The notes: generated by a model from the sequence alone, not told the origin. Shown: positions 8,435-17,569, counted from the stretch's first letter. The stretch: 64,000 bases of DNA from Isoptericola halotolerans (GCF_013149785.1 NZ_JABEZU010000002.1:806001-870000), one strand, 5' to 3'. Program-made: numbers and translations.

Positions 8435-9444
8435 CCCGGGGTGCCCGGTCCTTGGGCTGAGCTGCCGCGTTCGGTGAGCACCGGCGCGAGCAGCCGGGTC
8501 TCCGACGGTCGGGCGTTCTCGAGCCGTGCCATCGCCATCTCCACGGCCACCGCGCCGATCACCTCTCCGGGGATGTCGATGCTCGTCATCGGCACGTGCT
8601 GCGACAGGGCGATGTCGTGCGGGCACACGGCGACGACGGCGGTGTCGCGGCCGACGTCGCGGCCCCGTTCCCGCAGGTGCGCGAGGACGTGCGGCAGCGC
8701 CCTCTCGTTGTGGACCACGAAGCCGGTGGTGTCGGGGGCCTGGTCGAGCACGGCGTCGACGGCGCTGCGCGCGGCGTCGGGCGTCGACCCGCACGCCTGC
8801 ACCACGCCGGTCAGGGAGCTCTGCGCGCACTCGGCGGTGAACCCGCGGAACACTCGGTCGGCGTACGACGTGTGCCGGGCCATGACCTCGGGCGGGGACC
8901 CGATGAGCACCACGTCGCGGTGGCCCGTCTGCGCCAGGTGACGGGCAGCGAGCCGCCCGGTCGCCTCGAAGTCGAGGTCCACGCAGCTCAGTCCACCGGC
9001 GTCGCGGGGCAGTCCGATGAGCACGGCCGGCTGCTTCACGGTGCCGAGCAGGGGGATGCGCTCGTCGTCCGCCTCGACGTCCATGACGACGATCGCGTCG
9101 ACCATGGAACCGGCTGCCACCCGTTCGACCCCGGTCACGTCGTCCTGGGTGAGCAGCAGCACGTCGTGCTCGAAGTCCCGGGCCCGCGTGACCACCCCGG
9201 TGACGAACTGCATGATGACGGAGACGTCGACGCCGGAGCGCAGCGGTGCCATGAGCCCGATGACGTGCGTGCGCCGGGAGGCCAGCGCCCGGGCGCCCAT
9301 GTGCGGTCGGTAGCCGAGGTCGGCGATCGCCTGCTCGACCCGTCGGCGGGTCGGCGCCGAGATCGAGCGCTTCTGCGACAGCACGTACGACACCGTGGAC
9401 GACGACACGCCGGCGGCACGCGCGACGTCCTCGATGGTGGCCAT
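8431..9444 (-). CDS. LacI-family transcriptional regulator (local glycan regulon)
   Basis: The 337-aa protein has an N-terminal LacI helix-turn-helix (IEDVARAAGVSSSTVSYVL, residues about 4-22), a hinge helix (ARALAS, about 53-58) and a periplasmic-binding-protein-like effector domain to the C-terminus. ATG 9444 follows AGAGGAG and lies 3 bp after the stop of the GH95 gene, so the two are co-transcribed. The GH95 promoter carries the shared operator, which makes autoregulation and repression of all the TCGAAGCGCTTCGA promoters likely. The inducer is probably a sugar released from the imported glycan; that is inference. Confidence 0.92.
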   Translation of the reverse strand: MATIEDVARAAGVSSSTVSYVLSQKRSISAPTRRRVEQAIADLGYRPHMGARALASRRTHVIGLMAPLRSGVDVSVIMQFVTGVVTRARDFEHDVLLLTQDDVTGVERVAAGSMVDAIVVMDVEADDERIPLLGTVKQPAVLIGLPRDAGGLSCVDLDFEATGRLAARHLAQTGHRDVVLIGSPPEVMARHTSYADRVFRGFTAECAQSSLTGVVQACGSTPDAARSAVDAVLDQAPDTTGFVVHNERALPHVLAHLRERGRDVGRDTAVVAVCPHDIALSQHVPMTSIDIPGEVIGAVAVEMAMARLENARPSETRLLAPVLTERGSSAQGPGTPG

Positions 9445-9447
9445 GGC

Positions 9448-12006
9448 TCAGCTCCTCTGGGTGGTGACGGGGGACGAGGTCAGGCTCACGCTAGCGCCCC
9501 GCGCCAGGTGTCTCGTCTCGGGAGGACCGTCCGGGCGTGCGACGACGACGTCCAGGTCTCGCCCAGCGGTCAGGGTCGCTGCGGTGAGACGCCCGTCGTG
9601 CCACGCGAGGTCGACGACGACGCCTCCGCGGCCGCGCAGGCCGCGCACCCGTCCCGTCGGCCAACCGCCGGGCAGCGCCGGCAGCAGGTCGAGCCTCACG
9701 GCCCCGTCGCTGGTCCGGTGGGACTGCAGCAGCATCTCGGCGACGCCCGCGGTCAGTCCGCAGTTGCCGTCCATCTGGTAGGGCGGGTGCGCGCTGAACA
9801 GGTTGGGGTACGTCCCGCCCCGCTCGCCGGAGCCGCTGATCGCGGGTCGCAGCGCGAGGCGGACCTGCTCGGCCGCGCGCTCCGCCTCACCGAGCCGAGC
9901 CCACAGGGCCATCCGCCAGGCCAGCGACCATCCGGTGCTCTCCGGCCCTCGTCGCTCGAGGGTGCGGGCTGCGGCGCGGGCGAGCTCCGGGGTGCTCGTG
10001 GGGTCGATCTGGTCGAAGGGGTACAGCCCGATCAGGTGGGACAGGTGCCGGTGCTCGGGTTCGGCCTCGGGCAGGTCGGTGGCCCACTCGGCCACCGCGC
10101 CGCGGTGGTCGACCCGGGGGTCCGGCAGCGCGGCGGCCACGGCCTCGAGCCGCTCGACCCAGTCGTCCTCGTCGCCCAGCTCGCGGGCGACCGCCCGGCA
10201 CGACGCAGCGAGACGGCGCACCAGGGCCACGTCCATGGTGGCCGACGTCGTCACGGCGGCAGGTGCGCCGTCGTCGGCCACGAAGTGGTTCTCGGGCGAG
10301 GTGGAGGGGGCGGTCCAGGCACGCAGCGGGCCGCCGTCGTCGGACGTTCGCACCCAGCCGAGGACGAACTGCGCCGCTCCGCGCAGCACGGGCCGGACGA
10401 CGGTGCGCAGGAACTCGGGGTCGGGCCGGAAGCGGTGCCGCTCGACGAGGTGGTCGGCGAGCCAGACCCCGCCCCAGGGCCACGCCGACCAGCAGGCGTC
10501 GCCGTGCCCGGCGCCCACGGGCGCTGCGTGCCCCCACACGTCGGAGTTGTGGTGGCAGGCCCAGCCGTCGATGCCGTAGAGCTCGCGTGCGACGACGGCT
10601 CCCGGGCCGGCGGCGAGGTCGACGACGAGCTGCAGCAGGGGTTCATGGCACTCGCCGAGCCCGGTGACCTCGGTGAGCCAGTAGGCCATCTGCAGGTTGA
10701 TGTTGGTGGTGTAGGCGCTCGACCACGGTGCGGGCAGCTCGGTGTTCCAGATGCCCTGCAGGGTGGCGGGGGACCCGCCCGGGCGGGAGGAGCACAGGAG
10801 CAGGTAGCGGCCGTAGTGGGCGGTGAGAGCGACCAGCCCGGGGTCGGGACGTGCAGCGGCGGCCGCGATCCGTGCCTCGGTGGTCAGCTCGGCGGCGCCG
10901 TCGGCCGCGGGCAGGCGCAGCTCGAAGCGCTCGTACAGCTCCCGGTGGGCGGACTCGTGCTCCCGGCGCCGGGTCGCCAGGTTCTCCGTCGCCGTCGCGC
11001 GGGGGTCGGCGTGGTCCGGTCGGCTCCGGGGGAGGGGCTCGGTCGTGGTGTCCACGAGCAGCACGTGCTCCCGACGGGCGGAGGTGCGCAAGGTCCCGTC
11101 CCGCACCCCGGCGCCGGGATCGTCCAGGGCCGTCACGGTGACGCGACCGGTCCGTCCGCGGTCGGTGTCGTAGCGGACCGGGTCGGCGACTTCCTCGTGG
11201 CCGGGAGCGACGTCGACCGGCAGGTGCCAGGTGGCCTCGAGACCGGGCGGACCGCCGACCGGGCGGCCCCCGAGCGTGCGTCCACCGTCGTCCTCGGCGT
11301 CGCCGCCTGCAGCGAGCAGGAGGCTGGTCAGCGCGACGGACACCTCGACGGGCCGGTCGGCGCGGACGACGTGGACGATCGGCCCGCCGCGGGCGTCGGC
11401 CCAGGTCTCCTGGGTGACCTCGCCCGTGGAGGCGGAGACCCAGGTGTGACGAGCGGTCGCCGTGCGCAGGTCGAGCTCTCGCCGGGTCAGCCGTTCGTCC
11501 TGCGGTGGCGCGGACGGCCGTGGCTCCGCGGGCTGCACGGTGATCTCGGCCGTGGCGAGCGGGAGGTACGCCTGCGCCCACAGGCTCTGCGTCCGGGCGA
11601 GCAGCGCCTCCGCGCGGCGGACGTCCCCGTCGTCGAGGGCACGGCGGGCCGTGGCGAGGTGCTCGGGACCGCGCGCGGCCACGCCGGCGAGCGGGTCGGC
11701 GCCGGGCACGCCCGACCAGGCGGAGGAGTCGTTGAGCCAGAGCCGCTCGGTGCCGGGACGCCCGGCGCACAGGGCGCCACGGAAACCGTTACCGACCGGA
11801 AACGCTTCGATCCATTTCGACGCGGGCCGGTCGTCGTGAAGCACGTGCTCCGCACGGAGGTGGTGCCGGTCCGTGCCGTCGGTCGCGGCCCCGTCCGTGG
11901 CCGTCGAGCGGCCGGATGTCGCGTACCGGTCGGCCCGGGGTCGGGTCGGGCTGCTGGGCACGTCGTCGTGCTCGGGGCCGTGCCCCGGGTGCTGGACTTC
12001 CGGCAT
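9448..12006 (-). CDS. GH95 glycosidase, probable alpha-L-fucosidase (1,2-linked)
   Basis: This 852-aa protein has the GH95 landmarks: an N-terminal RPASKWIEAFPVGNG segment, TTNINLQMAYW (the Asn-x-Asn pair that activates water in family members), a PENHF segment near the middle with the presumed acid Glu, and QMDGNCG with the presumed catalytic Asp. There is no signal peptide, so it acts in the cytoplasm on imported oligosaccharides; alpha-1,2-fucosyl-galactose of xyloglucan is the natural substrate in this context. ATG 12006 lies exactly six bases after a TAGCCT -10 element, fitting a leaderless mRNA. The first 60 residues are low-complexity, and GTG 11844 is an alternative start nearer the conserved domain. 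The LacI gene follows. Confidence 0.88.
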   Translation of the reverse strand: MPEVQHPGHGPEHDDVPSSPTRPRADRYATSGRSTATDGAATDGTDRHHLRAEHVLHDDRPASKWIEAFPVGNGFRGALCAGRPGTERLWLNDSSAWSGVPGADPLAGVAARGPEHLATARRALDDGDVRRAEALLARTQSLWAQAYLPLATAEITVQPAEPRPSAPPQDERLTRRELDLRTATARHTWVSASTGEVTQETWADARGGPIVHVVRADRPVEVSVALTSLLLAAGGDAEDDGGRTLGGRPVGGPPGLEATWHLPVDVAPGHEEVADPVRYDTDRGRTGRVTVTALDDPGAGVRDGTLRTSARREHVLLVDTTTEPLPRSRPDHADPRATATENLATRRREHESAHRELYERFELRLPAADGAAELTTEARIAAAAARPDPGLVALTAHYGRYLLLCSSRPGGSPATLQGIWNTELPAPWSSAYTTNINLQMAYWLTEVTGLGECHEPLLQLVVDLAAGPGAVVARELYGIDGWACHHNSDVWGHAAPVGAGHGDACWSAWPWGGVWLADHLVERHRFRPDPEFLRTVVRPVLRGAAQFVLGWVRTSDDGGPLRAWTAPSTSPENHFVADDGAPAAVTTSATMDVALVRRLAASCRAVARELGDEDDWVERLEAVAAALPDPRVDHRGAVAEWATDLPEAEPEHRHLSHLIGLYPFDQIDPTSTPELARAAARTLERRGPESTGWSLAWRMALWARLGEAERAAEQVRLALRPAISGSGERGGTYPNLFSAHPPYQMDGNCGLTAGVAEMLLQSHRTSDGAVRLDLLPALPGGWPTGRVRGLRGRGGVVVDLAWHDGRLTAATLTAGRDLDVVVARPDGPPETRHLARGASVSLTSSPVTTQRS
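11799..11810. promoter_or_regulatory. Intragenic auxiliary LacI-type operator
   Basis: GAAACGCTTCGA is identical to the core of the promoter operator at 12026-12037 and lies 226 bp away, centre to centre, inside the GH95 coding region. On the coding strand it is read as ...ATC GAA GCG TTT CCG..., using GAA and TTT, which are rare in this GC-rich window. That hints that the DNA word itself is under selection. Confidence 0.55.
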
Positions 12007-12012
12007 GGAAGC

Positions 12013-12042
12013 AGGCTAGCGTGTTGAAACGCTTCGACAGAA
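12013..12042 (-). promoter_or_regulatory. GH95-lacI promoter with embedded operator
   Basis: On the minus strand TTCTGT (12037-12042), an 18-bp spacer and TAGCCT (12013-12018) form a promoter. The operator TGTTGAAACGCTTCGACA (12022-12039; 7 of 9 pairs per half) fills the spacer, so repressor binding would exclude RNA polymerase. The same site lies about 85-100 bp upstream of the divergent GH42 gene and may control it too. Confidence 0.65.
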
Positions 12043-12122
12043 CGACCGCGGGCGAGACGCGCCGGTCGTACGACGTCGAGAGGCCGGCGCGCACGGTGGC
12101 GCGCCACAGGGAGGGGACGACG

Positions 12123-14216
12123 GTGTCGAGTCAGGGCGCGACGGCGCGCCGAGCAGCCGGGGGCAGGTTCGCGGAGCTGACGGGCGACCTCGGGATCCTC
12201 TACGGCGGCGACTACAACCCGGAGCAGTGGGATCGGACGACGTGGCGCGAGGACGTGCGCCTCATGGCGGAGGCCGGTGTCAACCTCGTCACCGTCGGGG
12301 TCTTCTCCTGGGCGCGCTACGAGCCCCGCCCCGGGGTGCGTGAGTTCGGTTGGCTCGACGAGGTCCTCGGCCTGCTGCACGCCGGGGGCGTCGCGGTGGA
12401 CCTCGCGACGCCGACCGCCTCACCGCCCCCGTGGCTCGGCAGGCTGCACCCCGACACGCTGCCGGTCGACGCCGACGGCGTGCGGCTCGTGGCGGGCTCG
12501 CGCAACCAGTTCAGCCCCGCCTCGCGGGTCTACCGGGAGCACGCGCTGTCGATCACCCGCGACCTGGTGGACAGGTACGCGGACCACCCGGCCGTGCGGA
12601 TGTGGCACGTCGGCAACGAGTTCGGGCAGGTCTGCCACGGAGAGGAGTCCGCGGTCGAGTTCCGCCGCTGGCTGCGGGCGCGCTACGGCACGATCGACGC
12701 CCTCAACGAGGCATGGGCCACCACGGTGTGGTCTCAGCACTACGCCGACTTCACGGAGATCGTTCCGCCACGACGCATGCCGTACCACGTCAACCCGTCG
12801 CAGGCTCTGGACTTCCGCCGATACTCCTCGGACCAGCTGCGCACGCTGTACCGCGAGCAGCGTGACGTCATCCGCGCCGTCGACCCGGAGCGACCCGTGA
12901 CGACGAACCTCATGGGCTTCTTCCCGCTCGCCGACTACTGGTCGTGGGCCCAGGACCTGGACGTCGTCGCCGACGACGCCTACCCGGACCCAGGTGATCC
13001 GTGGGCTCCCGCCGACGCCGCCCTCGCGTGCGACCTGATGCGTTCCCTCGGCGGCGGAGCCCCGTGGATGCTGATGGAGGCCGCGGTCGGGTCCGTGAGC
13101 TGGCGGGACCACAACCTCCCCAAGTCGCCCGGGCGGTCACGCCTCGAGGCGCTGCAGGCGGTCGCCCGCGGGGCGGACGGTGTCTGCTACTTCCAGTGGC
13201 GGGCGTCGCGCGCCGGGGCCGAGAGGTTCCACTCGGCGATGCTGCCGCACGCGGGACCGGACACCCGGGTCCATGACGGTGTCCGGAAGGTCGGTGCCGA
13301 CCTGCGCCGGCTGCGGGACGTCGTGGGCTCACCGGTCCCGGCGCGGGTGGTCTTGCTCTTCGACTGGGAGTCCTGGTGGGCGGCGGAGGAGCAGGCACGG
13401 CCCACGGACCGGCTGCGCACCCTGGAGGTGCTGCGTTCGTGGTACCGGGTGCTGTGGGACGCGGGTGTCACGGTCGACCTGGCGCACCCCGACGACGTCG
13501 CGGTGACGGGTGCCGCGGGCTACGACGTCGTCCTGGTGCCGCAGAGCTATCTGCTGTCCGTCGACGCGGCCCGAGGGCTCGCGTCGGCGGCGTCCCGTGG
13601 TGCGAGCGTCGTCGTGGGGCCGTTCACCGGCGTGGCCGACGAGAACGCCCACGTGCGGACCGGGCGGTCGCCCGTGCTGCTGCGCGACCTGCTCGGTGTC
13701 AGCGGCGAGGAGTGGGTCCCGTTGCCGGACGACGGGGTGCCGCTCACCCTCGACGAGACGTGGCCGCACGGCGGCGCCGAACCCTCCGGTGGCGCGCAGG
13801 GCGACGGGCACCGTGCCACGATCCTCGGCGAGCTCCTGCGTGCCGACGACGCGCAGGTGCTGGCCACCTTCGACGGCGGTCACCTCGCGGGCGGCGCCGC
13901 GGTCACCCGCCGGTCGCACGGAGCGGGAGCGACCTGGTACGTGGGCACGGTGCTCCCCGGGCCGCTGCTGCGTGACGTGCTGGTGGACGCCTGGGAGCGA
14001 GCCGGTGTCACGGGCGTGCTGGGAAGGGTCAGGACGGCATCTGGAGTCGAAGCGGTTCACCGGGGTCACGCGGTGTTTCTGCTCAACCACTCCGAGCGCC
14101 CCGCCACGATCCGCCTCGAGTCCGCGATGACGGACCTGATCAGCGGTGTGAACTGCACAGATACGACCACCATCCCCGCTCTGGACGCCGCCGTCCTGGT
14201 GCCGCGGGAGGCCTGA
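12123..14216 (+). CDS. GH42 beta-galactosidase, cytoplasmic
   Basis: The GTG at 12123 follows a strong AGGGAGGGG ribosome-binding site and gives a 697-aa product, the usual GH42 length; in-frame starts further upstream would add an arginine-rich tail. The fold begins at GILYGGDYNPEQW. Glu166 in HVGNEFG matches the acid/base and Glu319 in MLMEAAVG the nucleophile by motif and spacing. There is no signal peptide. It is divergent from GH95 and upstream of the alpha-xylosidase operon. In this context it would remove beta-galactosyl residues exposed by defucosylation. Near its 3' end the codon run GTC GAA GCG GTT overlaps an operator-like sequence. Confidence 0.92.
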   Translation: MSSQGATARRAAGGRFAELTGDLGILYGGDYNPEQWDRTTWREDVRLMAEAGVNLVTVGVFSWARYEPRPGVREFGWLDEVLGLLHAGGVAVDLATPTASPPPWLGRLHPDTLPVDADGVRLVAGSRNQFSPASRVYREHALSITRDLVDRYADHPAVRMWHVGNEFGQVCHGEESAVEFRRWLRARYGTIDALNEAWATTVWSQHYADFTEIVPPRRMPYHVNPSQALDFRRYSSDQLRTLYREQRDVIRAVDPERPVTTNLMGFFPLADYWSWAQDLDVVADDAYPDPGDPWAPADAALACDLMRSLGGGAPWMLMEAAVGSVSWRDHNLPKSPGRSRLEALQAVARGADGVCYFQWRASRAGAERFHSAMLPHAGPDTRVHDGVRKVGADLRRLRDVVGSPVPARVVLLFDWESWWAAEEQARPTDRLRTLEVLRSWYRVLWDAGVTVDLAHPDDVAVTGAAGYDVVLVPQSYLLSVDAARGLASAASRGASVVVGPFTGVADENAHVRTGRSPVLLRDLLGVSGEEWVPLPDDGVPLTLDETWPHGGAEPSGGAQGDGHRATILGELLRADDAQVLATFDGGHLAGGAAVTRRSHGAGATWYVGTVLPGPLLRDVLVDAWERAGVTGVLGRVRTASGVEAVHRGHAVFLLNHSERPATIRLESAMTDLISGVNCTDTTTIPALDAAVLVPREA
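14047..14060. promoter_or_regulatory. Operator-like sequence inside the 3' end of the GH42 gene
   Basis: TCGAAGCGGTTCAC matches TCGAAGCGCTTCGA at 11 of 14 positions and lies 230 bp, centre to centre, upstream of the perfect operator at 14277-14290. The spacing is nearly the same as in the GH95 pair (226 bp). It is weaker than the other sites and could be chance. Confidence 0.4.
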
Positions 14217-14241
14217 GGCCTCGCTGCCGAGGGGCGATGCC

Positions 14242-14270
14242 TTGACTCGACCACCGTGCTCCCTGATACT
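14242..14270 (+). promoter_or_regulatory. Promoter of the xyloglucan-oligosaccharide operon
   Basis: TTGACT (14242-14247), a 17-bp spacer and GATACT (14265-14270) make a good housekeeping-type promoter. The operator begins six bases downstream of the -10, so it covers the expected start of transcription. Confidence 0.75.
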
Positions 14271-14276
14271 CGGTCA

Positions 14277-14290
14277 TCGAAGCGCTTCGA
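14277..14290. promoter_or_regulatory. LacI-family operator of the SBP-MalFG-GH31-GH1 operon
   Basis: TCGAAGCGCTTCGA is a perfect 14-bp palindrome over the predicted transcription start, 46 bp before the binding-protein ATG. Its core is identical to the site at 3764-3777, which links the two transporter operons into one regulon. Confidence 0.85.
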
Positions 14291-14335
14291 CGACGCAGTG
14301 ACATCCCGGCTGAGCCGGCTCGACGAGGAGGACCG

Positions 14336-15661
14336 ATGATCAACCGCACCCGCAAGGTCGCGAGGACCACCGCGCTGGTGGTGCTGCCGCTGGCCGCACT
14401 GACGGCCTGCGTCGGCGGGGGAGGGGGCGCCGCGCCGACCACGGGCGGCGACACCGATGCCGACACGCTGACGATCTGGCACTACGAGAACGACGACTCC
14501 GCGATGGGTCAGGCGTGGGCCGAGGCGATCGAGATCTTCGAGGCCGAGCACCCCGAGGTCGAGGTCGTCCTCGAGAAGCAGACGTTCGAGCAGATCCAGA
14601 AGAACGCCAAGATCGTGCTCACCGGCGACGAGGTGCCGGACGTCATGGAGTACAACAAGGGCAACGCGACCGCCGGGCAGCTCGCCTCGCAAGGCCTGCT
14701 GCGCCCGCTGACCGAGGTCGCCGAGGAGAAGGGGTGGGCGGACTCCCTGCCCGGCTCTCTCGCGACCACGGCGCGCTACGACGAGTCGGGCCTGATGGGC
14801 GACGGCGAGTGGTACGGGGTGCCGAACTACGGCGAGTTCGTCGGCGTGTACTACAACCAGGACATGTTCGACGAGCACGGTCTGGACGTGCCGACCACGC
14901 TCGACGAGCTCGAGGACGTCATGCAGGCCTTCGCCGACGAGGGCGTCACCCCGCTCGCCGAGGCGGGCGCCGAGTACCCGTTGGGCCAGCTCTGGTACCA
15001 GCTCGTCCTGGCGCACGGTGACCGCGACCTGGTCGACCGGTACCAGCTCTTCGCGGGGGACGCCGACTTCCACGGTCCTGAGATGACCGCGGCGACCGAG
15101 CAGCTCGACGAGTGGATCGAGGCCGGCTACGTGGCCGGCGACTCGGCCGCACTGACGGCAGAGGACATGGGGGTCTCGTTCATCAACGGCACCTACCCGA
15201 TGATGGTCTCGGGCTCCTGGTGGTTCGGGCGCGTCGTCGAGGAGATGGACGCCGAGTGGGGCCAGTTCAACTTCCCCGGCAACGAGCTGCACGCCGGGTC
15301 CTCCGGCAACCTGTGGGTCGTCCCCACCAACGCCGACTCGCCGTCGCTCGCCGCCGAGTTCATCGACATCACGTTGCGCCCCGAGGTCCAGGACGTCCTC
15401 GCCCGGACCGGCGGGCTGCCGGTGGCCGGCGACCCGACGGTGATCGACGACGACAAGACCCGCGAGCTCACCGAGAACTTCCAGGAGATCCTCGACGCCG
15501 ACGGGCTGGCGTTCTACCCGGACTGGCCCGTCCCTGGCTACTACGACGTGGTCGTCACCCAGCTGCAGTCCCTCGTCAACCAGTCGAAGTCGCCCGACGA
15601 GGTGCTCGAGGGGCTGGAGGCCGCCTACACCGACGGCAGGTCCGACCTGCTCGGTAGCTGA
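14336..15661 (+). CDS. Oligosaccharide ABC transporter solute-binding lipoprotein, family 1
   Basis: A 441-aa binding protein. Its lipoprotein signal ends LTAC (Cys25), followed by a Gly-rich linker and the SBP_bac_1 domain starting at TLTIWHYEND. ATG 14336 follows GAGGAGGACCG. It is smaller than the LplA-like proteins at 1-1707 and 4001-5701, and belongs with the MalFG-type permeases that follow. Since alpha-xylosidase and beta-glucosidase genes end the operon, xyloglucan-derived oligosaccharide is the best-guess ligand. Confidence 0.93.
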   Translation: MINRTRKVARTTALVVLPLAALTACVGGGGGAAPTTGGDTDADTLTIWHYENDDSAMGQAWAEAIEIFEAEHPEVEVVLEKQTFEQIQKNAKIVLTGDEVPDVMEYNKGNATAGQLASQGLLRPLTEVAEEKGWADSLPGSLATTARYDESGLMGDGEWYGVPNYGEFVGVYYNQDMFDEHGLDVPTTLDELEDVMQAFADEGVTPLAEAGAEYPLGQLWYQLVLAHGDRDLVDRYQLFAGDADFHGPEMTAATEQLDEWIEAGYVAGDSAALTAEDMGVSFINGTYPMMVSGSWWFGRVVEEMDAEWGQFNFPGNELHAGSSGNLWVVPTNADSPSLAAEFIDITLRPEVQDVLARTGGLPVAGDPTVIDDDKTRELTENFQEILDADGLAFYPDWPVPGYYDVVVTQLQSLVNQSKSPDEVLEGLEAAYTDGRSDLLGS

Positions 15662-15688
15662 GCCGGTCCCGGCACCGAGGAGCCTCGA

Positions 15689-16624
15689 ATGTCCGCACCA
15701 CCCGTGGCGCGCACGCGCCGCCGTCGGCCCGCCTGGCTGCCGTACCTGCCCTACCTGATCCCCGGCGCGGTCGGGTTCGTCCTGATCATCGGGTACCCGC
15801 TGGTCACCAACGTCTACATCAGCCTCTTCTCCTGGCCCGGCGGCCTGGCACCGCTGGAGTGGGTCGGGTTCGACAACTACGTCGCCCTCTGGGGCGACTC
15901 CGCCTTCTGGACGTCGTTCCGGAACTCCGTCGCGATGATCCTGGCGATGGTGGTCGTGCCGACCCTGATCGGTCTCCTCCTCGCCGCGGTGCTCTTCGAC
16001 TACCTCGGGCGGCGCTTCGGCGCCCGGGTGGCGTCGGTGCTGCGGGCGACGTACTACCTGCCGCAGATCCTGCCGGTCGCCGTCGCCGGCGTGCTGTGGA
16101 ACTGGATCCTCAACTCCCAGACGGGAGCCCTGAACGTCATCCTTCGAGGTCTGGGCGTCGAGAACCCGCCCAACTGGCTCGGGGACCCGGCGACAGCGAT
16201 GCCGAGCGTGATGCTCGTGCTCATCTGGGTCCAGATCGGCTACCCGGTGGTGATCTTCATGGCCGCGCTGCAGCGCGTCGACCCGGAGCTCTACGAGGCC
16301 GCCGAGCTCGACGGCGCGGGCTGGTGGCGGAGGTTCCGGGCCATCACCGTCCCGCAGATCAGGCCGGAGACGTTCGTCGTGACGCTCACCTCGACGGTCG
16401 CCGCGCTGAAGGTGTTCGGCCCGATCTACGTCCTGACGCGCGGTGGACCGGAGAGCTCGACGCTCGTGCCGAGCTACTACTCGTACCTCAACTTCTTCGA
16501 CAAGTCCCGGGTCGGCTACGGGTCGGCGGTCGCGACCGTGCTGACCGTCGTGATCATCGCGGTGGCCGCGGTGATCCTCGTCCTGCAGGCGCGAGCCGAA
16601 CGCCGTGAGGAGGCCGGACGCTGA
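15689..16624 (+). CDS. Carbohydrate ABC transporter permease, MalF type
   Basis: A 311-aa protein with six membrane segments and the EAA loop YEAAELDGAGWWRRF near residue 208. ATG 15689 follows GAGGAG. Its TGA stop shares one base with the ATG of the next permease (16624), so the two are translationally coupled. Confidence 0.94.
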   Translation: MSAPPVARTRRRRPAWLPYLPYLIPGAVGFVLIIGYPLVTNVYISLFSWPGGLAPLEWVGFDNYVALWGDSAFWTSFRNSVAMILAMVVVPTLIGLLLAAVLFDYLGRRFGARVASVLRATYYLPQILPVAVAGVLWNWILNSQTGALNVILRGLGVENPPNWLGDPATAMPSVMLVLIWVQIGYPVVIFMAALQRVDPELYEAAELDGAGWWRRFRAITVPQIRPETFVVTLTSTVAALKVFGPIYVLTRGGPESSTLVPSYYSYLNFFDKSRVGYGSAVATVLTVVIIAVAAVILVLQARAERREEAGR

Positions 16625-17526
16625 TGGTCACCGACACCCGCTCCACCACCGAGGTGGTACCGACGACGCCGGCGGCGACCGGCGTGCACCCCCGGAGGCG
16701 GCGACGTCGCGGCGCGGCCCGCTGGTTCGTGCTGGCCGCCGCGGTCGTCGTCGCGCTCGCGATGCTCGCCCCGTTCGTCATCATGGTCCTCAACGCGGTC
16801 AAGTCGCCGGCGGACTACGCCCAGAACGGTCCGTTGAGCCTGCCCGGTTCGCTGTACCTGGACGGGATCGTCACCTTCTGGCAGCGCGTGGACTTCCCCG
16901 TGAAGCTCTGGAACTCGTTCTTCATCGCCGGCGTCGTCGCCGTGCTGGGGTGCCTGATCTCGCTGCTCAACGCCTACGCGATCGGCATCGGCAAGGTCAG
17001 GGGCAGGCTCTGGATCGTGATGCTGTTCCTGCTGGCGAACATGCTGCCCCAGGAGGCGCTGATCTACCCGCTGTTCGACATGGCGCGGCAGGTGGGCCTG
17101 ACGAACTCGCAGTGGTCGGTCATCATCATCTTCACGGTGGTCCAGTCGGCGTTCGGCACCTATCTCCTGGCGTCGGTCCTCGGCACGTTCCCGCCGGCGC
17201 TGCTGGAGGCCGCCGCCCTCGACGGAGCAGGCCGGTGGCGCATCCTCTGGCAGGTCGTCTACCCCATCGTGCGGCCCACGCTCGGCGTGCTGATGATCTT
17301 CTTCTTCATCTGGACCTGGAACGAGTTCTTCATCCCGTTGGTGATGCTGACGACGAACGACACCCAGACGATCCCGATCGCCCTGGCCTCCCTGCAGGGC
17401 GATCGCATGATGGATGCACCGACGACGAATGCCGGCGCACTGATCTCGCTCCTTCCCGCGCTGATCTTCTTCCTGCTCTTCCAGCGCACCTTGACCCGGG
17501 GCGTCACCGCGGGAGCGGTGAAGTGA
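16624..17526 (+). CDS. Carbohydrate ABC transporter permease, MalG type
   Basis: A 300-aa protein with six membrane segments, the EAA loop EAAALDGAGRWRIL near residue 198 and the usual MalG-like end (RGVTAGAVK). It completes the importer with the preceding MalF-type subunit. No ATPase gene is present in the operon. Confidence 0.94.
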   Translation: MVTDTRSTTEVVPTTPAATGVHPRRRRRRGAARWFVLAAAVVVALAMLAPFVIMVLNAVKSPADYAQNGPLSLPGSLYLDGIVTFWQRVDFPVKLWNSFFIAGVVAVLGCLISLLNAYAIGIGKVRGRLWIVMLFLLANMLPQEALIYPLFDMARQVGLTNSQWSVIIIFTVVQSAFGTYLLASVLGTFPPALLEAAALDGAGRWRILWQVVYPIVRPTLGVLMIFFFIWTWNEFFIPLVMLTTNDTQTIPIALASLQGDRMMDAPTTNAGALISLLPALIFFLLFQRTLTRGVTAGAVK

Positions 17527-17569
17527 GCCCGACGCCCCGCACCACCACCGACGAGAAGGTGAACCGACC

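Noticed and set aside
8596-12027. 1143-codon rightward frame opposite LacI and GH95
   Set aside because: No domain is recognisable; the opposite strand encodes two clear protein families with catalytic or DNA-binding motifs.
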